Assembly: GCF_900112765.1 (NCBI RefSeq)
Contig: NZ_FOMZ01000003.1
Location: 1-64,000, forward strand
DNA length: 64,000 nt
Direction: 5' to 3'
Source: Actinopolyspora alba
Lineage (GTDB): Bacteria; Actinomycetota; Actinomycetes; Mycobacteriales; Pseudonocardiaceae
Position numbers and translations under genes: made by a program
Shown: one piece after another, positions 9,639 through 18,961 of the stretch
Layout of the letters: the number at the start of each line of letters is the position of its first letter
Position numbering within the stretch: the first letter of the stretch is position 1
Notes under the pieces: generated by a model
The model's input: the letters and a program-made list of their open reading frames with translations, nothing else
Database searches by the model: none
What the model was told of the DNA's origin: nothing

Positions 9639-11045
9639 TCAGTCCAAGGGCAGGCCGAGCAGCGCGTTCTCCACCAGCTCGGGCATCGCGGGGTGGATCC
9701 AGTACTGGCCGCGAGCCATGGAACGCGCGTCGATGCCGAACTCCATGGCCTGAACGAGCGGTTGGATCACGGTGGGTGCCTGCGGCCCGATGATGTGTGC
9801 CCCGAGCAGCTTCCCGGTCGCGGGGTCGGCGAGCAGCTTGGCGAAGCCGGTGGTGTCCTCCATCGCCCATCCGTAGGCGATGCCGCCGTAGTCCTGTGTG
9901 GCGGTGACGTAACCGATGCCGTGCTCGGCGGCCCGCTGCTCGGTGAGTCCCACCGAGGCGATCTGTGGTTCGGAGAACACCGCGTGCGGCACGAAGCGGT
10001 GATCCGACTCGATCGGTGTGTCCGGGTGCAGCAGATTGTGCTGCACCACCCGCTCCTCGTGGTTGGCGACGTGCTTGAGCTCGTACTCGCTGCTGACGTC
10101 GCCCAGCGCCCACACTCCCTCGACGGTGGTGCGCTGCGTGCTGTCCACTTTGACTTTTCCGTCCTCGGCGGTCTCGATTCCCGCCGCGGCGGTGTCGAGC
10201 AGGTCCGAGTTGGGGCGACGCCCCGTGGCCACCAGCAGCGTCCGTGCTTCGAGGGTCTCGGCCCCTTCCGGGCCGTCCAGCCGGAGCCGCACGCCCTCCC
10301 CGGAACCGCTCACCTCGATCTCGCGCCGGTTCAACCGCAGGTCCCACTGCCGTGCGGCCAGCTCGGTGAACCGTGCCGAGATGTCGTCGTCCTCGCCACG
10401 CAGCACCCGTCCGGAACGGCCGACCATGGTCACGCGTACGCCCAGCGCGGCGAAGATGTGCGCGAACTCCGCCCCGATGAAACCCGTGCCCATGATGATC
10501 ATGCTTTCCGGAAGGCTTTCCAGACGCATCACACTGTCACTGGTGTGGTACTCGACGTCCTCGATGCCCGGGACCTCCGGAATCACCGGGCGGCCTCCCG
10601 CGGCGATCACCACCCGGTCGGCACTGATCGTGGTCGGCCCTTCGGCCGTCTCCACCCGGAGCTCCCGTGCCGCGGTGAACCGTGCGGTGCCCTCGTAAAG
10701 CGTCACGTTGGGGTTCTCGTCCCTGCGGAACCGCTTTCCGCTTTCGGCGATCGTGTCGATCCTGCCGAACACGCGGTCCCTGATCTCGCGCCACCGCACC
10801 TCGTCGAGCCGTACTCCGACTCCCAGCCGTTCCCCGGCGGCCGGGGAGTTGGCGACATCGGCGGTGTGCACGAACATCTTCGTCGGTATGCACCCCACGT
10901 TCAGGCAGGTGCCGCCGTAGGACGAGTGGCTTCCGACACCCTTCTCCACGACCGCGACATCCCAGTCGGCGAATCGTTCGTCGAGGATCGCGTTACCCGA
11001 ACCGGTGCCGATGATGATCAGATCGAAGTGTCGCACGTGCCCCAT
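9639..11045 (-). CDS. mtr: Mycothione reductase
   Basis: A 468-residue FAD-dependent pyridine nucleotide-disulfide oxidoreductase that reduces mycothiol disulfide with NADPH, keeping the cytosolic thiol pool reduced. The N-terminus FDLIIIGTGSGNAI is the FAD-binding motif of this subfamily, the redox-active pair lies in GGTCLNVGCIPTK, a second dinucleotide fold is MGTGFIGAEFAHI, and the C-terminal active-site base is in WIHPAMPELVENAL. The GTGSGN form separates Mtr from lipoamide and glutathione reductases. It implies a mycothiol-producing actinobacterium. It converges on the MFS gene through a shared hairpin. Confidence 0.93.
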   Translation of the reverse strand: MGHVRHFDLIIIGTGSGNAILDERFADWDVAVVEKGVGSHSSYGGTCLNVGCIPTKMFVHTADVANSPAAGERLGVGVRLDEVRWREIRDRVFGRIDTIAESGKRFRRDENPNVTLYEGTARFTAARELRVETAEGPTTISADRVVIAAGGRPVIPEVPGIEDVEYHTSDSVMRLESLPESMIIMGTGFIGAEFAHIFAALGVRVTMVGRSGRVLRGEDDDISARFTELAARQWDLRLNRREIEVSGSGEGVRLRLDGPEGAETLEARTLLVATGRRPNSDLLDTAAAGIETAEDGKVKVDSTQRTTVEGVWALGDVSSEYELKHVANHEERVVQHNLLHPDTPIESDHRFVPHAVFSEPQIASVGLTEQRAAEHGIGYVTATQDYGGIAYGWAMEDTTGFAKLLADPATGKLLGAHIIGPQAPTVIQPLVQAMEFGIDARSMARGQYWIHPAMPELVENALLGLPLD

Positions 11046-11424
11046 CCCGTCTCTGCTTCCTTGCCGCCGCGTACAACCCGGGGTTCGTTCCGGAAATTCC
11101 TACGCGTTCGGTGGCCGCGCGACCACACGTCCCGTGGTGCGGAAGGGCCGACTGAGCCCCGTTCGGCAACGAGTTCTGTTTCCTTGAACGGAAAATAGCC
11201 AATTGTTACGAGGTTGTTCTCCATCCGGAACGTTCGTCGTGTTCGCATCGATCGCGTCGTGCGCAGGGAATATTCCGCAATCGCGCGGGTGTGCTGGATG
11301 TAACGTGATATGAAAGATGCTCGAAAAACTGGGGGAACAGCAAGTCGAACATTCCCGTGAGGAAGGAATCCGCGAGGTTCCGCGGGCCGATGGGCCCGTG
11401 CGTTCGCGGTGAGTTGGAGTACGA
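11046..11424. other. Intergenic region upstream of the exopolysaccharide locus
   Basis: 379 bases, noticeably more AT-rich than its surroundings around 11180-11340, as expected for divergent promoters of mtr and the exopolysaccharide locus. A hairpin CGGGCC-GATG-GGCCCG (11383-11398) sits just before the next start codon. I see no gene and no recognised riboswitch. Confidence 0.5.
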
Positions 11425-12972
11425 ATGCGGTTATCCTCGCGGCAGCGGGAACACCCCGTCGAGCTACGACAGAAGATTCCCGCCGCGGGCGGTTCGGGCC
11501 AGGAGGTTTCCGGCGCCGGGGCCACCGAAGTGAGGCGCGACGCGCGCCGCGATGGCGCGCCACGGTCGCACAGTGCTCGGGCGTTGCCGTGGGAGCGTCG
11601 TTACCGTTCGTTGGTGGCTCTCGGCGATGTGACCGCCACGGGGCTGGCCGTGGCGGGTGGCACGGTGATCTCGGCCCCTTCCGAGCCGTGGCGGACGGTG
11701 CTGTTCGCGGCCGTCACCGCCGCCGCGCTGCTCGTCGGCCTGGTTCCGGCCTGGGACCACAGAATTCTCGGGCAGGGAGCCGAGGAGTTCCACCGGTTGG
11801 GCAGGGCACTGCTGACCGCTGCCGTGTTGTTGGCGTTCGGGGCGGTCGCCGCCGGTGTCGGTCAGTTGCGGGGCTGGATCTTCGCCGTGTTGCCCTCGGC
11901 CGCCGTGCTGTGCTTGTTGCAGCGTTACGTGCTGCGCAAACTGCTGCATCGGAAGCGGGCCGCGGGGCGCTGCATGCTTCCGGTCATCGCGGCGGGGGAC
12001 CCCGAAGCGCTGCGCGATCTGATCGCGCGTACCCGGAGGGAGTCCCATCTCGGTTGGCAGATCCGCGCGGTGTGCACCGCGGGACGCTCGGGAAGCGGTG
12101 CGGACGTCGATCAGATCGACTCCGTTCCGGTGGTGGGAAGCCTCGGCGACGTCGCTCGGCAGGCGCGGTTGGATGCCTACCGGGCGGTGATGATCAGTGC
12201 CGACGGCTACTGGACACGTCAACGGCTGCAGTGGCTGTCCTGGGAACTGGAGGGTACCGCCACCGAGATGGTGGTGGCTCCGGTGCTGATGGACATCGCC
12301 GGTCCCAGGGTGCACGTGTCCGAGGTGCTCGGCATGCCGCTGTTGCGGCTGAGCGAGCCGGTGCTGACCGGGCCGCGGCTGTTCGTCAAGTCCGTTATGG
12401 ACAGAACAGGGGCACTGTTTTTGCTGTTGGCGTTGTCTCCCCTGCTGCTCGTGATCGCCGCGGGGATCAAACTGGACAGCGCGGGGCCGGTGTTCTACCG
12501 GCAACGACGTGTCGGTCACAACGGCCACGTGTTCACCATGTTGAAGTTCCGGACGATGGTCACCGGCGCGGATGCCTCATCCTCCGACGGTGAGCTCATC
12601 GACGAGGGAGCCGGGCCGCTGTTCAAGTCGAGGTGCGATCCCAGGGTGACCGGTCTCGGTTCCGTGCTGCGGAGCTACTCCCTGGACGAGTTGCCGCAGC
12701 TGGTCAACGTTCTCGTCGGTGACATGTCACTGGTGGGGCCGCGGCCGCCACTGCCGAACGAGACCGAGTCCTACGAGCCGGAGATGCACCGTCGCTTCCT
12801 GGTGCGTCCCGGGATGACCGGACTGTGGCAGGTCAGCGGCAGGAGTGACCTCTCGTGGGCGGAGAGCGTGCGGCTGGATCTGCGTTACGTGGAGAACTGG
12901 TCACTGACGTTGGACGGGATGATCCTCTGGAAGACGGTGCGTGCGGTGATGTCCAGGGAGGGAGCCTACTGA
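11425..12972 (+). CDS. Exopolysaccharide polyprenyl glycosyl-phosphotransferase (priming enzyme)
   Basis: Transfers a sugar-1-phosphate from a nucleotide sugar to undecaprenyl phosphate at the membrane, starting repeat-unit assembly. The 515-residue protein has four or five N-terminal membrane helices (about residues 60-180), a middle cytosolic nucleotide-binding-like domain, and the C-terminal bacterial sugar transferase domain. The latter shows the re-entrant helix VKSVMDRTGALFLLLALSP, then KFRTMV, DELPQLVNVLVGDMSLVGPRP and RPGMTGLWQVSGRSDLSW, all family hallmarks. It heads a 15-kb Wzx/Wzy-type locus. The sugar cannot be predicted. Confidence 0.93.
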   Translation: MRLSSRQREHPVELRQKIPAAGGSGQEVSGAGATEVRRDARRDGAPRSHSARALPWERRYRSLVALGDVTATGLAVAGGTVISAPSEPWRTVLFAAVTAAALLVGLVPAWDHRILGQGAEEFHRLGRALLTAAVLLAFGAVAAGVGQLRGWIFAVLPSAAVLCLLQRYVLRKLLHRKRAAGRCMLPVIAAGDPEALRDLIARTRRESHLGWQIRAVCTAGRSGSGADVDQIDSVPVVGSLGDVARQARLDAYRAVMISADGYWTRQRLQWLSWELEGTATEMVVAPVLMDIAGPRVHVSEVLGMPLLRLSEPVLTGPRLFVKSVMDRTGALFLLLALSPLLLVIAAGIKLDSAGPVFYRQRRVGHNGHVFTMLKFRTMVTGADASSSDGELIDEGAGPLFKSRCDPRVTGLGSVLRSYSLDELPQLVNVLVGDMSLVGPRPPLPNETESYEPEMHRRFLVRPGMTGLWQVSGRSDLSWAESVRLDLRYVENWSLTLDGMILWKTVRAVMSREGAY

Positions 12973-13020
12973 CGGTGAGTGGCCGGGCCGCTCCCGCCTC
13001 GCCGGGAGGGCATACGCAAA

Positions 13021-13061
13021 TTGCCTAAATGGTTTAGGTTTTGTATAGTACCTTTTAGGTA
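13021..13061 (+). promoter_or_regulatory. Sigma-A-type promoter with two palindromic operators before the TetR gene
   Basis: TTGCCT (13021-13026), a 17-base spacer and TATAGT (13044-13049) form a near-consensus promoter. CCTAAA-TGG-TTTAGG (13024-13038) overlaps the -35 and spacer; TACCT-TTT-AGGTA (13049-13061) overlaps the end of the -10 and the start-site region. Both share CCT/AGG half-site ends, so autoregulation by the TetR protein is the simplest reading. Confidence 0.7.
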
Positions 13062-13081
13062 AGCTGCGGACGGGGGATGTT

Positions 13082-13681
13082 GTGCCGAGAGCGGGGCTGA
13101 GCGCGGAACGTCTCATCGGTGAAGCGGCGGAGCTGGCCGACGAGGTCGGCTTCGAGCAGGTGACGGTCTCCGCGCTGGCCAGGCGATTCGGTGTCAGGGT
13201 CGCGAGCCTGTACTCACACCTGGACGGCTCGCACGACCTCAGGACCAGGATCGCGCTGCTCGCCCTGGAGGAACTCACCGATCGTGCCGCTGCCGAACTG
13301 GCCGGACGGGCGGGCAGGGATGCCCTGGTCGCCTTCGCCGACGTCTACCGTGACTACGCTCGGCAGCATCCCGGCCGCTACGCCGCGAGTCGTTACCGAC
13401 TCGATCCGGAGACGGCGGCAGCTAGTGCCGGAGTCAGGCACGCGCGACTCCTGCGCTCCGTCCTGCGGGGCTACGACATCACCGGCGATGAGCAGACACA
13501 CGCGGTTCGGCTGCTGGGCAGTGTTTTCCACGGCTACGTCAGCCTGGAGCTGGAGGGCGGATTCAGCCACAGCGCTCCCGACAGCGGGCGATCCTGGGCA
13601 CGAATCGTGGAAGTTCTCGATGCCCTGCTGCGGAACTGGCCCGATGCCGCACAGCCCGACGCCTCACAGCAGGGGAGTTGA
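13082..13681 (+). CDS. TetR family transcriptional regulator (WHG-type C-terminal domain)
   Basis: A 199-residue repressor-type protein. Its N-terminal helix-turn-helix reads VTVSALARRFGVRVASLYSHLDG; the C-terminal ligand domain contains the VFHGYVSLELEGGF segment typical of TetR proteins with the WHG domain. The GTG start follows GGGGGATGTT. It lies 71 bases upstream of an SGNH hydrolase gene on the same strand, so the two are probably co-transcribed from the palindrome-bearing promoter at 13021-13061. The inducer is unknown. Confidence 0.88.
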   Translation: MPRAGLSAERLIGEAAELADEVGFEQVTVSALARRFGVRVASLYSHLDGSHDLRTRIALLALEELTDRAAAELAGRAGRDALVAFADVYRDYARQHPGRYAASRYRLDPETAAASAGVRHARLLRSVLRGYDITGDEQTHAVRLLGSVFHGYVSLELEGGFSHSAPDSGRSWARIVEVLDALLRNWPDAAQPDASQQGS

Positions 13682-13752
13682 ACCCCGTCCGCGTTCGCGC
13701 CCCCGAGGCGTACCGACGGCTCCCGGCCACCAACACGCGACAGGAAGAGACC

Positions 13753-14955
13753 ATGCACAACGAGCCGACCCCGATCGACACACCTCTCACCGCGAATCTG
13801 CTGCGCGGCGCGGTCGAGACGGAGCACACCGAACGCGGATTGCTACCGCATCGGCTGCCCGCCAGGGCACTCGCCCAGTGCGGTGACGGACAACTCGCCA
13901 TGGCCGAGAGCCAGCCCTCCGGCGTCCGGCTCGCCCTGCGCACCCGAGCCACCACTGTCGAGCTGGACACCGTGCCGACCAAGCGGATCTACCGTGGGGC
14001 GCCGCCTCGACCGGACGGAATCTACGACCTGCTCGTCGACGGCTCGCTGGTGGAGCAGTCCCACGTCAGCGGGGGCGACACCCTCGAAATCGACATGACG
14101 ACAGGTGACGTCCAGCGGCATACCGGACCGGTCGGAACTCTTCGCTTCACCGATCTGCCCGAACGCGTGAAGGATCTCGAGATCTGGTTACCGCACGACG
14201 AGACCACCGAACTCGTGGCCCTGCGCACCGACGCCCCTGTCGAGCCGTCCCCGAAACCGGACCGTGCCGTCTGGTTGCACCACGGCAGCTCGATCAGCCA
14301 CGGTTCCAACGCCGCGAGCCCCACCGCGACCTGGCCCGCGCTCGCCGCGAACACCGCCGGGGTGGACCTGGTCAACCTGGGGTTGGGCGGCAGCGCGCTG
14401 CTCGACCCGTTCACCGCGCGAACGATGCGCGACACCCCCGCCGACCTGATCAGCCTCAAGCTCGGCATCAACCTGGTCAACGCCGATCTGATGCGGCTGC
14501 GTGCCCTCACACCCGCGGTGCACGGTTTCCTCGACACCATCCGGGAAGGGCATCCCGACGCTCCGCTGCTGGTCGTCTCACCCATCCACTGCCCGATCCA
14601 CGAATCCACCCCGGGCCCCAGCGCCCCCGACCTCACCGAGTCCGAACTCGGGCGGTTGCGCTTCCTCGCCACCGGGGATCCGGCGGAACGGGCGAACGGG
14701 AAGCTCACGCTGGAAACGATTCGAGCGGAACTGGCCAGGATCGTGGCGCAGCGGGCGGCGGAGGATCCGAGGTTGCACTACCTGGACGGACGCGAACTCT
14801 ACGGTCCGACCGATTACGCCGAACTACCACTACCCGACGAGCTCCACCCGGATTCCGCCGCCCACCGCCGTATGGGTGACCGTTTCACCGGGTTCGCCTT
14901 CGCGCCCGAAGGCCCCTTCGCGGGACACGACGACCGTCGGTCCCTGGCACGGTGA
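13753..14955 (+). CDS. SGNH/GDSL-type hydrolase (probable esterase)
   Basis: A 400-residue protein with an N-terminal beta-rich region (to about residue 165) and an SGNH hydrolase domain. Block I is HHGSSISHG (nucleophile Ser179 or Ser180), block II NLGLGGSALLDP, block III LKLGINL, and the catalytic Asp-His pair is DELHPD (Asp362, His365). Such enzymes often remove or transfer acyl groups on carbohydrates, fitting an exopolysaccharide locus, but the substrate is inferred only from context. No signal peptide is visible, so it may act in the cytosol. ATG 13753 is chosen for its AGGAAGAG ribosome site. Its 3' end overlaps the convergent glycosyltransferase by 71 bases. Confidence 0.82.
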   Translation: MHNEPTPIDTPLTANLLRGAVETEHTERGLLPHRLPARALAQCGDGQLAMAESQPSGVRLALRTRATTVELDTVPTKRIYRGAPPRPDGIYDLLVDGSLVEQSHVSGGDTLEIDMTTGDVQRHTGPVGTLRFTDLPERVKDLEIWLPHDETTELVALRTDAPVEPSPKPDRAVWLHHGSSISHGSNAASPTATWPALAANTAGVDLVNLGLGGSALLDPFTARTMRDTPADLISLKLGINLVNADLMRLRALTPAVHGFLDTIREGHPDAPLLVVSPIHCPIHESTPGPSAPDLTESELGRLRFLATGDPAERANGKLTLETIRAELARIVAQRAAEDPRLHYLDGRELYGPTDYAELPLPDELHPDSAAHRRMGDRFTGFAFAPEGPFAGHDDRRSLAR

Positions 14956-16177
14956 GCTCGTTGATCGTTTGCCGCAGCGAGTCGTGGTAGCGGTCCGGGG
15001 CGAACAGCGCGGCTGCCTCGTGACGGGCGTGCTCCGCGAGCTCCAACGCACCCGACCAGTCGAGCAGCAGCCGTTCCACACCGTCCGCGAGGGCCTCGGG
15101 GTCGTCGGCTTCGACGATGTGGCCGCGGCTGCCGTCGCCGACGGTTTCGGGAAGTCCCTGGACGTCGGTGACCACCACCGGCAACCCGGCGAGCTGTGCC
15201 TCGACAGCGGTATTGCCGAACGGCTCGAACCGGGAGGGCACCAGGGCGATGTCCGCTTCGGCGTAGTGGTGCCAGACAGCGGAGTCGAAGCCGTGCAGCC
15301 GGACCGAGTCCGACAGTCCGTGCGCGCGCACCAGTCGCTCGATCTCGCGTTCGAACCATTCGTAGCCGTCGAAGACGGATCCGATCAGATCCAGCGTGAC
15401 CGGATGTCCCCGTTCCCGCAGCAGCGCGAGTGCCCGCACCGCCGTGTCCGTGCCCTTGCGCGGCGAGAGCCTGCCCACCAGGACGAGCCGTCGCGGCCGG
15501 GTGCTCCGAGTGTCCACGCGGGGGTGTTCGGGCCCGGCGACCCCGTTGTAGACCACGCTGGTCCGGTCCCGCAGCCGAGGGATCGCTCGGTGCAGCACAC
15601 CGGCGGCGGCGCGACTGTTGACCACGACACCGCGGCACGCCAGCAGTGGAAGCGCCAGCCCGACACGTACCGGTAACGGTTGGGCGTCCTCGGCCTCGTG
15701 CACGTGCGTCACCACGCGGTGTCCGAGCGCGGCGGCCAGCAACGTCCAGGTGGGAACGGTGATCGTGCTGATGTAGACGGCCGCGTAACGGCGTGACAGC
15801 ACTCGAAGCATGGCGGGTAGCGCGACAAGACCGTCCCGCAGGAAACCGAGCAGACCGGTGGGGTGCAGCACGCTTTTGCGCAGCACCGCCGTGGGGCAGT
15901 GGTGCACCCGTGCTCCGGTGCGTCGCAGATACGGTACGAGTGGACCCTGCTGGGGCAGTACCACCAGCACACGGTGTCCCGCCCCGGTCAGTGCTCGCAC
16001 CGATTCGAGGAACACGCGGTCGGAACCGTACAACTCGGCGGACGGGTGCACCAGCAGCAGCTCGCTCGGCGAGTGGTTCCGGCTGTCGCGGGGCCGAAAG
16101 CGGTCGCGGACGGCCTTCCGAAACACCGCCGCTGCCTTCCGGGCCGTAACTGGGCTTTCGAACGGCGAACGGGTCAT
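14885..16177 (-). CDS. Glycosyltransferase family 4
   Basis: A 430-residue GT-B fold glycosyltransferase. The N-terminal half shows the GT4-type acceptor loop LYGSDRVFLESVRAL; the C-terminal half carries the donor site: RRLVLVGRLSPRKGTDTAVRAL and the E-x7-E motif in PSRFEPFGNTAVEAQLAGLPVVVTD. It probably adds a sugar to the lipid-linked repeat unit at the cytosolic membrane face. Start 16177 is preferred over the ATG at 16189 because GGGAG lies five bases before it. It follows the polymerase gene on the same strand by 64 bases. The sugar and linkage are unknown. Confidence 0.88.
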   Translation of the reverse strand: MTRSPFESPVTARKAAAVFRKAVRDRFRPRDSRNHSPSELLLVHPSAELYGSDRVFLESVRALTGAGHRVLVVLPQQGPLVPYLRRTGARVHHCPTAVLRKSVLHPTGLLGFLRDGLVALPAMLRVLSRRYAAVYISTITVPTWTLLAAALGHRVVTHVHEAEDAQPLPVRVGLALPLLACRGVVVNSRAAAGVLHRAIPRLRDRTSVVYNGVAGPEHPRVDTRSTRPRRLVLVGRLSPRKGTDTAVRALALLRERGHPVTLDLIGSVFDGYEWFEREIERLVRAHGLSDSVRLHGFDSAVWHHYAEADIALVPSRFEPFGNTAVEAQLAGLPVVVTDVQGLPETVGDGSRGHIVEADDPEALADGVERLLLDWSGALELAEHARHEAAALFAPDRYHDSLRQTINELTVPGTDGRRVPRRGLRARRRTR

Positions 16178-16241
16178 CGCTGCTCCCATCGTGGCTGTCC
16201 CGGCAGCGCGGGAAGTGCGGAGGTAGAGGGGCTCGACGCTG

Positions 16242-17531
16242 TCAGCGGGTGGTCGCGGAGTTCCCGTCGCCCGCGAGTTCCGTTTCCGCCCGGAGCATCC
16301 CGGCCCAGGCCGCGAGCATCAGCAGCCACACGGCCGACGCGTTGGCGGGCGCTCCGAGGGATTCGGCGAACACCGAGTTGGCCAGCATTCCCAAGGTGAC
16401 CGAGATGATGACGGTGCGGTCCGCCCGCGGTTCCGGTCGTAGCCGCTTGGCGCGCGTGGTGTTGACGAATATACCGATCACCAACGCCGACCAGACGATC
16501 AGGCCGAGCAGACCGGTGTTCACGAGCAGGTTGATCACGGCGTTGTGACCGCCGCCGAGTCCTATCTCGTCGAGGAAGAGCCCGCGAGTGGCACTCAGGC
16601 CGTGGCCGTACAACGGCCGTTGACCGAAGGCTTCGAGGGCGTACCCCCACAGTTCGGTACGGGCGTTGAGGGTCAGCAGCCGCGACATCGAGTGCCCACG
16701 AGTGAAGAACCCGGCTATGGCCGGGGCGGCGGCCAGTACCACGGTCAACACGCCTACCGACAGGAAGGCCGTGATCTCCAGCCTGCGGGTTCCCCGCCAC
16801 CTGATCCACAGCGCCACGACCGAACCGACGGCTGCGGCCAGTGCCGCGCTCCGGGTGTTCGTCGCGATCAGCCCGCCGACGCAGACGGCCAGCATGCCGA
16901 GGTAGATCCCCAGCGGCCAGCGCGGACCGGTTCTGGTGTTGCGTCTGCCGATGACGTAGCTCGCGAGCACGATCACGGCGATCGCCAGTAGTTGCCCCGC
17001 GGCGACGGGGTGCAGGTACAGCCAGGTGAACCGATCCGGCTGGCTTTCCCTGCGCGGGAAGGGGACCAGCACTCCGAAGATCACCGATACCGTGATAAGC
17101 GCACTGTAGGCGTGCGCGAAGAAGTGCATGCTCGCGCGGTCCGAGTGCCGCGCCGTCGTGCGCGTCAGTGCCAGGATGATCGCCATCTGACAGGATCGCA
17201 CCAGCGCCATCTCGAAGTACGGAGAGTACACTGTGGACAAGAAGAGCACCGCGACGTAGGCGTAAGCCGCCAGGGTCGTCCAGTGGGCCGTCGCGAGTCT
17301 CGGCGTGGGACGGAACCGCAGAAACAACCAGCAGGCGATCACTCCGTAGGTGGCGATCTCGAGCAGTACGAAAAGGTCAGGATTCCCCGCGATGGATTGG
17401 TCCTGATCGCGGAGTCGGAATTCGTACTCGCTGGCTATGATGAACGCCAGTGCGCACACGGTCAGTCGTATCGTGTCCCGATCGGAGCGGAAACCGGATG
17501 CGTCGGCAAGGAAGCGGCGATAGTCGAGCAC
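16242..17531 (-). CDS. O-antigen ligase/polymerase family membrane protein (Wzy-like)
   Basis: A 429-residue protein with about 11-12 hydrophobic segments and a large periplasmic-type loop in the second half containing LNARTELWGYALEAFGQRPLYGHGL, the signature of the O-antigen ligase/Wzy_C family. In a locus with a priming transferase and a flippase-like protein it is the best candidate for the repeat-unit polymerase. The GTG start has AGGA five bases upstream. It forms a minus-strand pair with the GT4 gene and is divergent from the next glycosyltransferase. Confidence 0.85.
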   Translation of the reverse strand: MLDYRRFLADASGFRSDRDTIRLTVCALAFIIASEYEFRLRDQDQSIAGNPDLFVLLEIATYGVIACWLFLRFRPTPRLATAHWTTLAAYAYVAVLFLSTVYSPYFEMALVRSCQMAIILALTRTTARHSDRASMHFFAHAYSALITVSVIFGVLVPFPRRESQPDRFTWLYLHPVAAGQLLAIAVIVLASYVIGRRNTRTGPRWPLGIYLGMLAVCVGGLIATNTRSAALAAAVGSVVALWIRWRGTRRLEITAFLSVGVLTVVLAAAPAIAGFFTRGHSMSRLLTLNARTELWGYALEAFGQRPLYGHGLSATRGLFLDEIGLGGGHNAVINLLVNTGLLGLIVWSALVIGIFVNTTRAKRLRPEPRADRTVIISVTLGMLANSVFAESLGAPANASAVWLLMLAAWAGMLRAETELAGDGNSATTR

Positions 17532-17760
17532 GGAAATCCTCGGCTTGGGTGTCTTGCGGAACGGGTTCTACCAGTCCTGCCCGAGGTGCCGGGAGCCGGT
17601 CGCTCGGACAGCGCGGGCTCGCGAGAGCGAGGACGAGTCGAGGAGCGCGTCTCGGAGGAGATCTGGTAACGAACTGATACCGCGAGCTTATACAGCGGTC
17701 ACAGTGCCCGCACCATTGATTGCCGAACTACGGCGGACAGGCCGATTCGATTGGACGGCG

Positions 17761-18960
17761 ATGCGCATAGCGATGTTGGGTACGCGGGGTGTTCCCGCGC
17801 GATACGGTGGATTCGAGACCTGCGTGGAGGAGGTCGGGGCCCGGTTGGTTCGGCTGGGCCACGAAGTCACCGTGTACTGCCGCAACGGCAATGACGAGGC
17901 CGAACGAAGTCCCGAGTACCGGGGAATGCGGTTGGTACGGTTGCCCGCCCTCCGCAGGAAAACCCTGGAGACGCTGAGTCACACCGGCGTCTCGGTGGGA
18001 CACCTGTTGCGGGATCCACCGGATGTGGCCGTGGTTTTCAACGCCGCGAACGCGCCGTTCCTGCCCTTGCTGCGAGCTCGTGGGGTGCCGGTTGTCACCC
18101 ATGTCGACGGCTTGGAGTGGAAACGTGCCAAATGGGGGAGGCTCGGGTCCCGTTACTACCGGGCGGCCGAAGCCGCGGCGGTTCGCTGTTCCGACGCGCT
18201 CATCGCCGACTCCCGGGGGATCCAGGACTACTACGCGCAGCGGTTCGACGTCGGCACGGAATACATTCCCTACGGTGCTCCCGTGCTGGACGCTGTCGGT
18301 GCCGACACGCTGTCCGAACACGGGCTGCGGGCCGGGGAGTACCACCTCGTGGTGGCGCGTTTCGAACCGGAGAACCACGTCGACGTCGCGGTGGCCGGTT
18401 ATCTCCGGAGTGGTGCGGTGCACCCGCTGGTGATAGTGGGGGCGGCTCCTTACGCGGATTCCTACACCGCGCACGTCCGCAGGCTCGCGGCGCGCGGTTC
18501 CGGGGTGAGGCTGCTGGGGTCGGTCTGGGATCAGCGGGGCCTCGACCAGCTCTACGCGAACGCGCTCACGTATGTTCACGGGCATTCGGTCGGTGGCACC
18601 AACCCGTCGTTGCTGCGCGCGATGGGGGCCGCGACCGCGACATCGGCCTACGACGTGCCGTTCAACCGGGAAGTGCTGGGGGAGCACGGTGTCTACTTCA
18701 CCGATCCGGCTTCGTTGGCCGAATGCTTCGACCGTGCCGAGGAGTTTCCACAGGACACGATGGATCGTGGGCGTGCACAGCTCTCCGCGCTGCGGGGCAA
18801 CTACGACTGGGATGTCGTGGCCCGCGGTTACGCGGAACTGGCGGAGCGGTTGTGTGCCCGTCGGGTCTTCCCGGTAACGGGGAAGGTGTCGCGGTTGTTC
18901 GGTCGCGCCGTGACCGGCCGTACCGAGCCGCGGCGGAGTCAACCGGACAGAAAGGAGTGA
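17761..18960 (+). CDS. Glycosyltransferase with DUF1972 N-terminal domain (rhamnosyltransferase-like)
   Basis: A 399-residue GT-B glycosyltransferase. The start MRIAMLGTRGVPARYGGFET is the DUF1972 hallmark seen in bacterial exopolysaccharide rhamnosyl- and galactosyltransferases; GGTNPSLLRAMGAATATSAYDVPFNREVL is the C-terminal nucleotide-sugar site of this group. ATG 17761 matches the family start. A GTG at 17704, preceded by TATACA at 17689-17694, would add 19 residues and could be a leaderless start. It is followed after one base by the secreted propeller-like gene, so the two are co-transcribed. Confidence 0.87.
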   Translation: MRIAMLGTRGVPARYGGFETCVEEVGARLVRLGHEVTVYCRNGNDEAERSPEYRGMRLVRLPALRRKTLETLSHTGVSVGHLLRDPPDVAVVFNAANAPFLPLLRARGVPVVTHVDGLEWKRAKWGRLGSRYYRAAEAAAVRCSDALIADSRGIQDYYAQRFDVGTEYIPYGAPVLDAVGADTLSEHGLRAGEYHLVVARFEPENHVDVAVAGYLRSGAVHPLVIVGAAPYADSYTAHVRRLAARGSGVRLLGSVWDQRGLDQLYANALTYVHGHSVGGTNPSLLRAMGAATATSAYDVPFNREVLGEHGVYFTDPASLAECFDRAEEFPQDTMDRGRAQLSALRGNYDWDVVARGYAELAERLCARRVFPVTGKVSRLFGRAVTGRTEPRRSQPDRKE

Positions 18961-18961
18961 G

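Noticed and set aside
14885-14955. 71-base overlap of SGNH hydrolase and GT4 genes as an assembly or frameshift error
   Set aside because: Both 3' ends are tail-to-tail, both catalytic domains are complete before the overlap, and such convergent overlaps are common in compact actinobacterial genomes.
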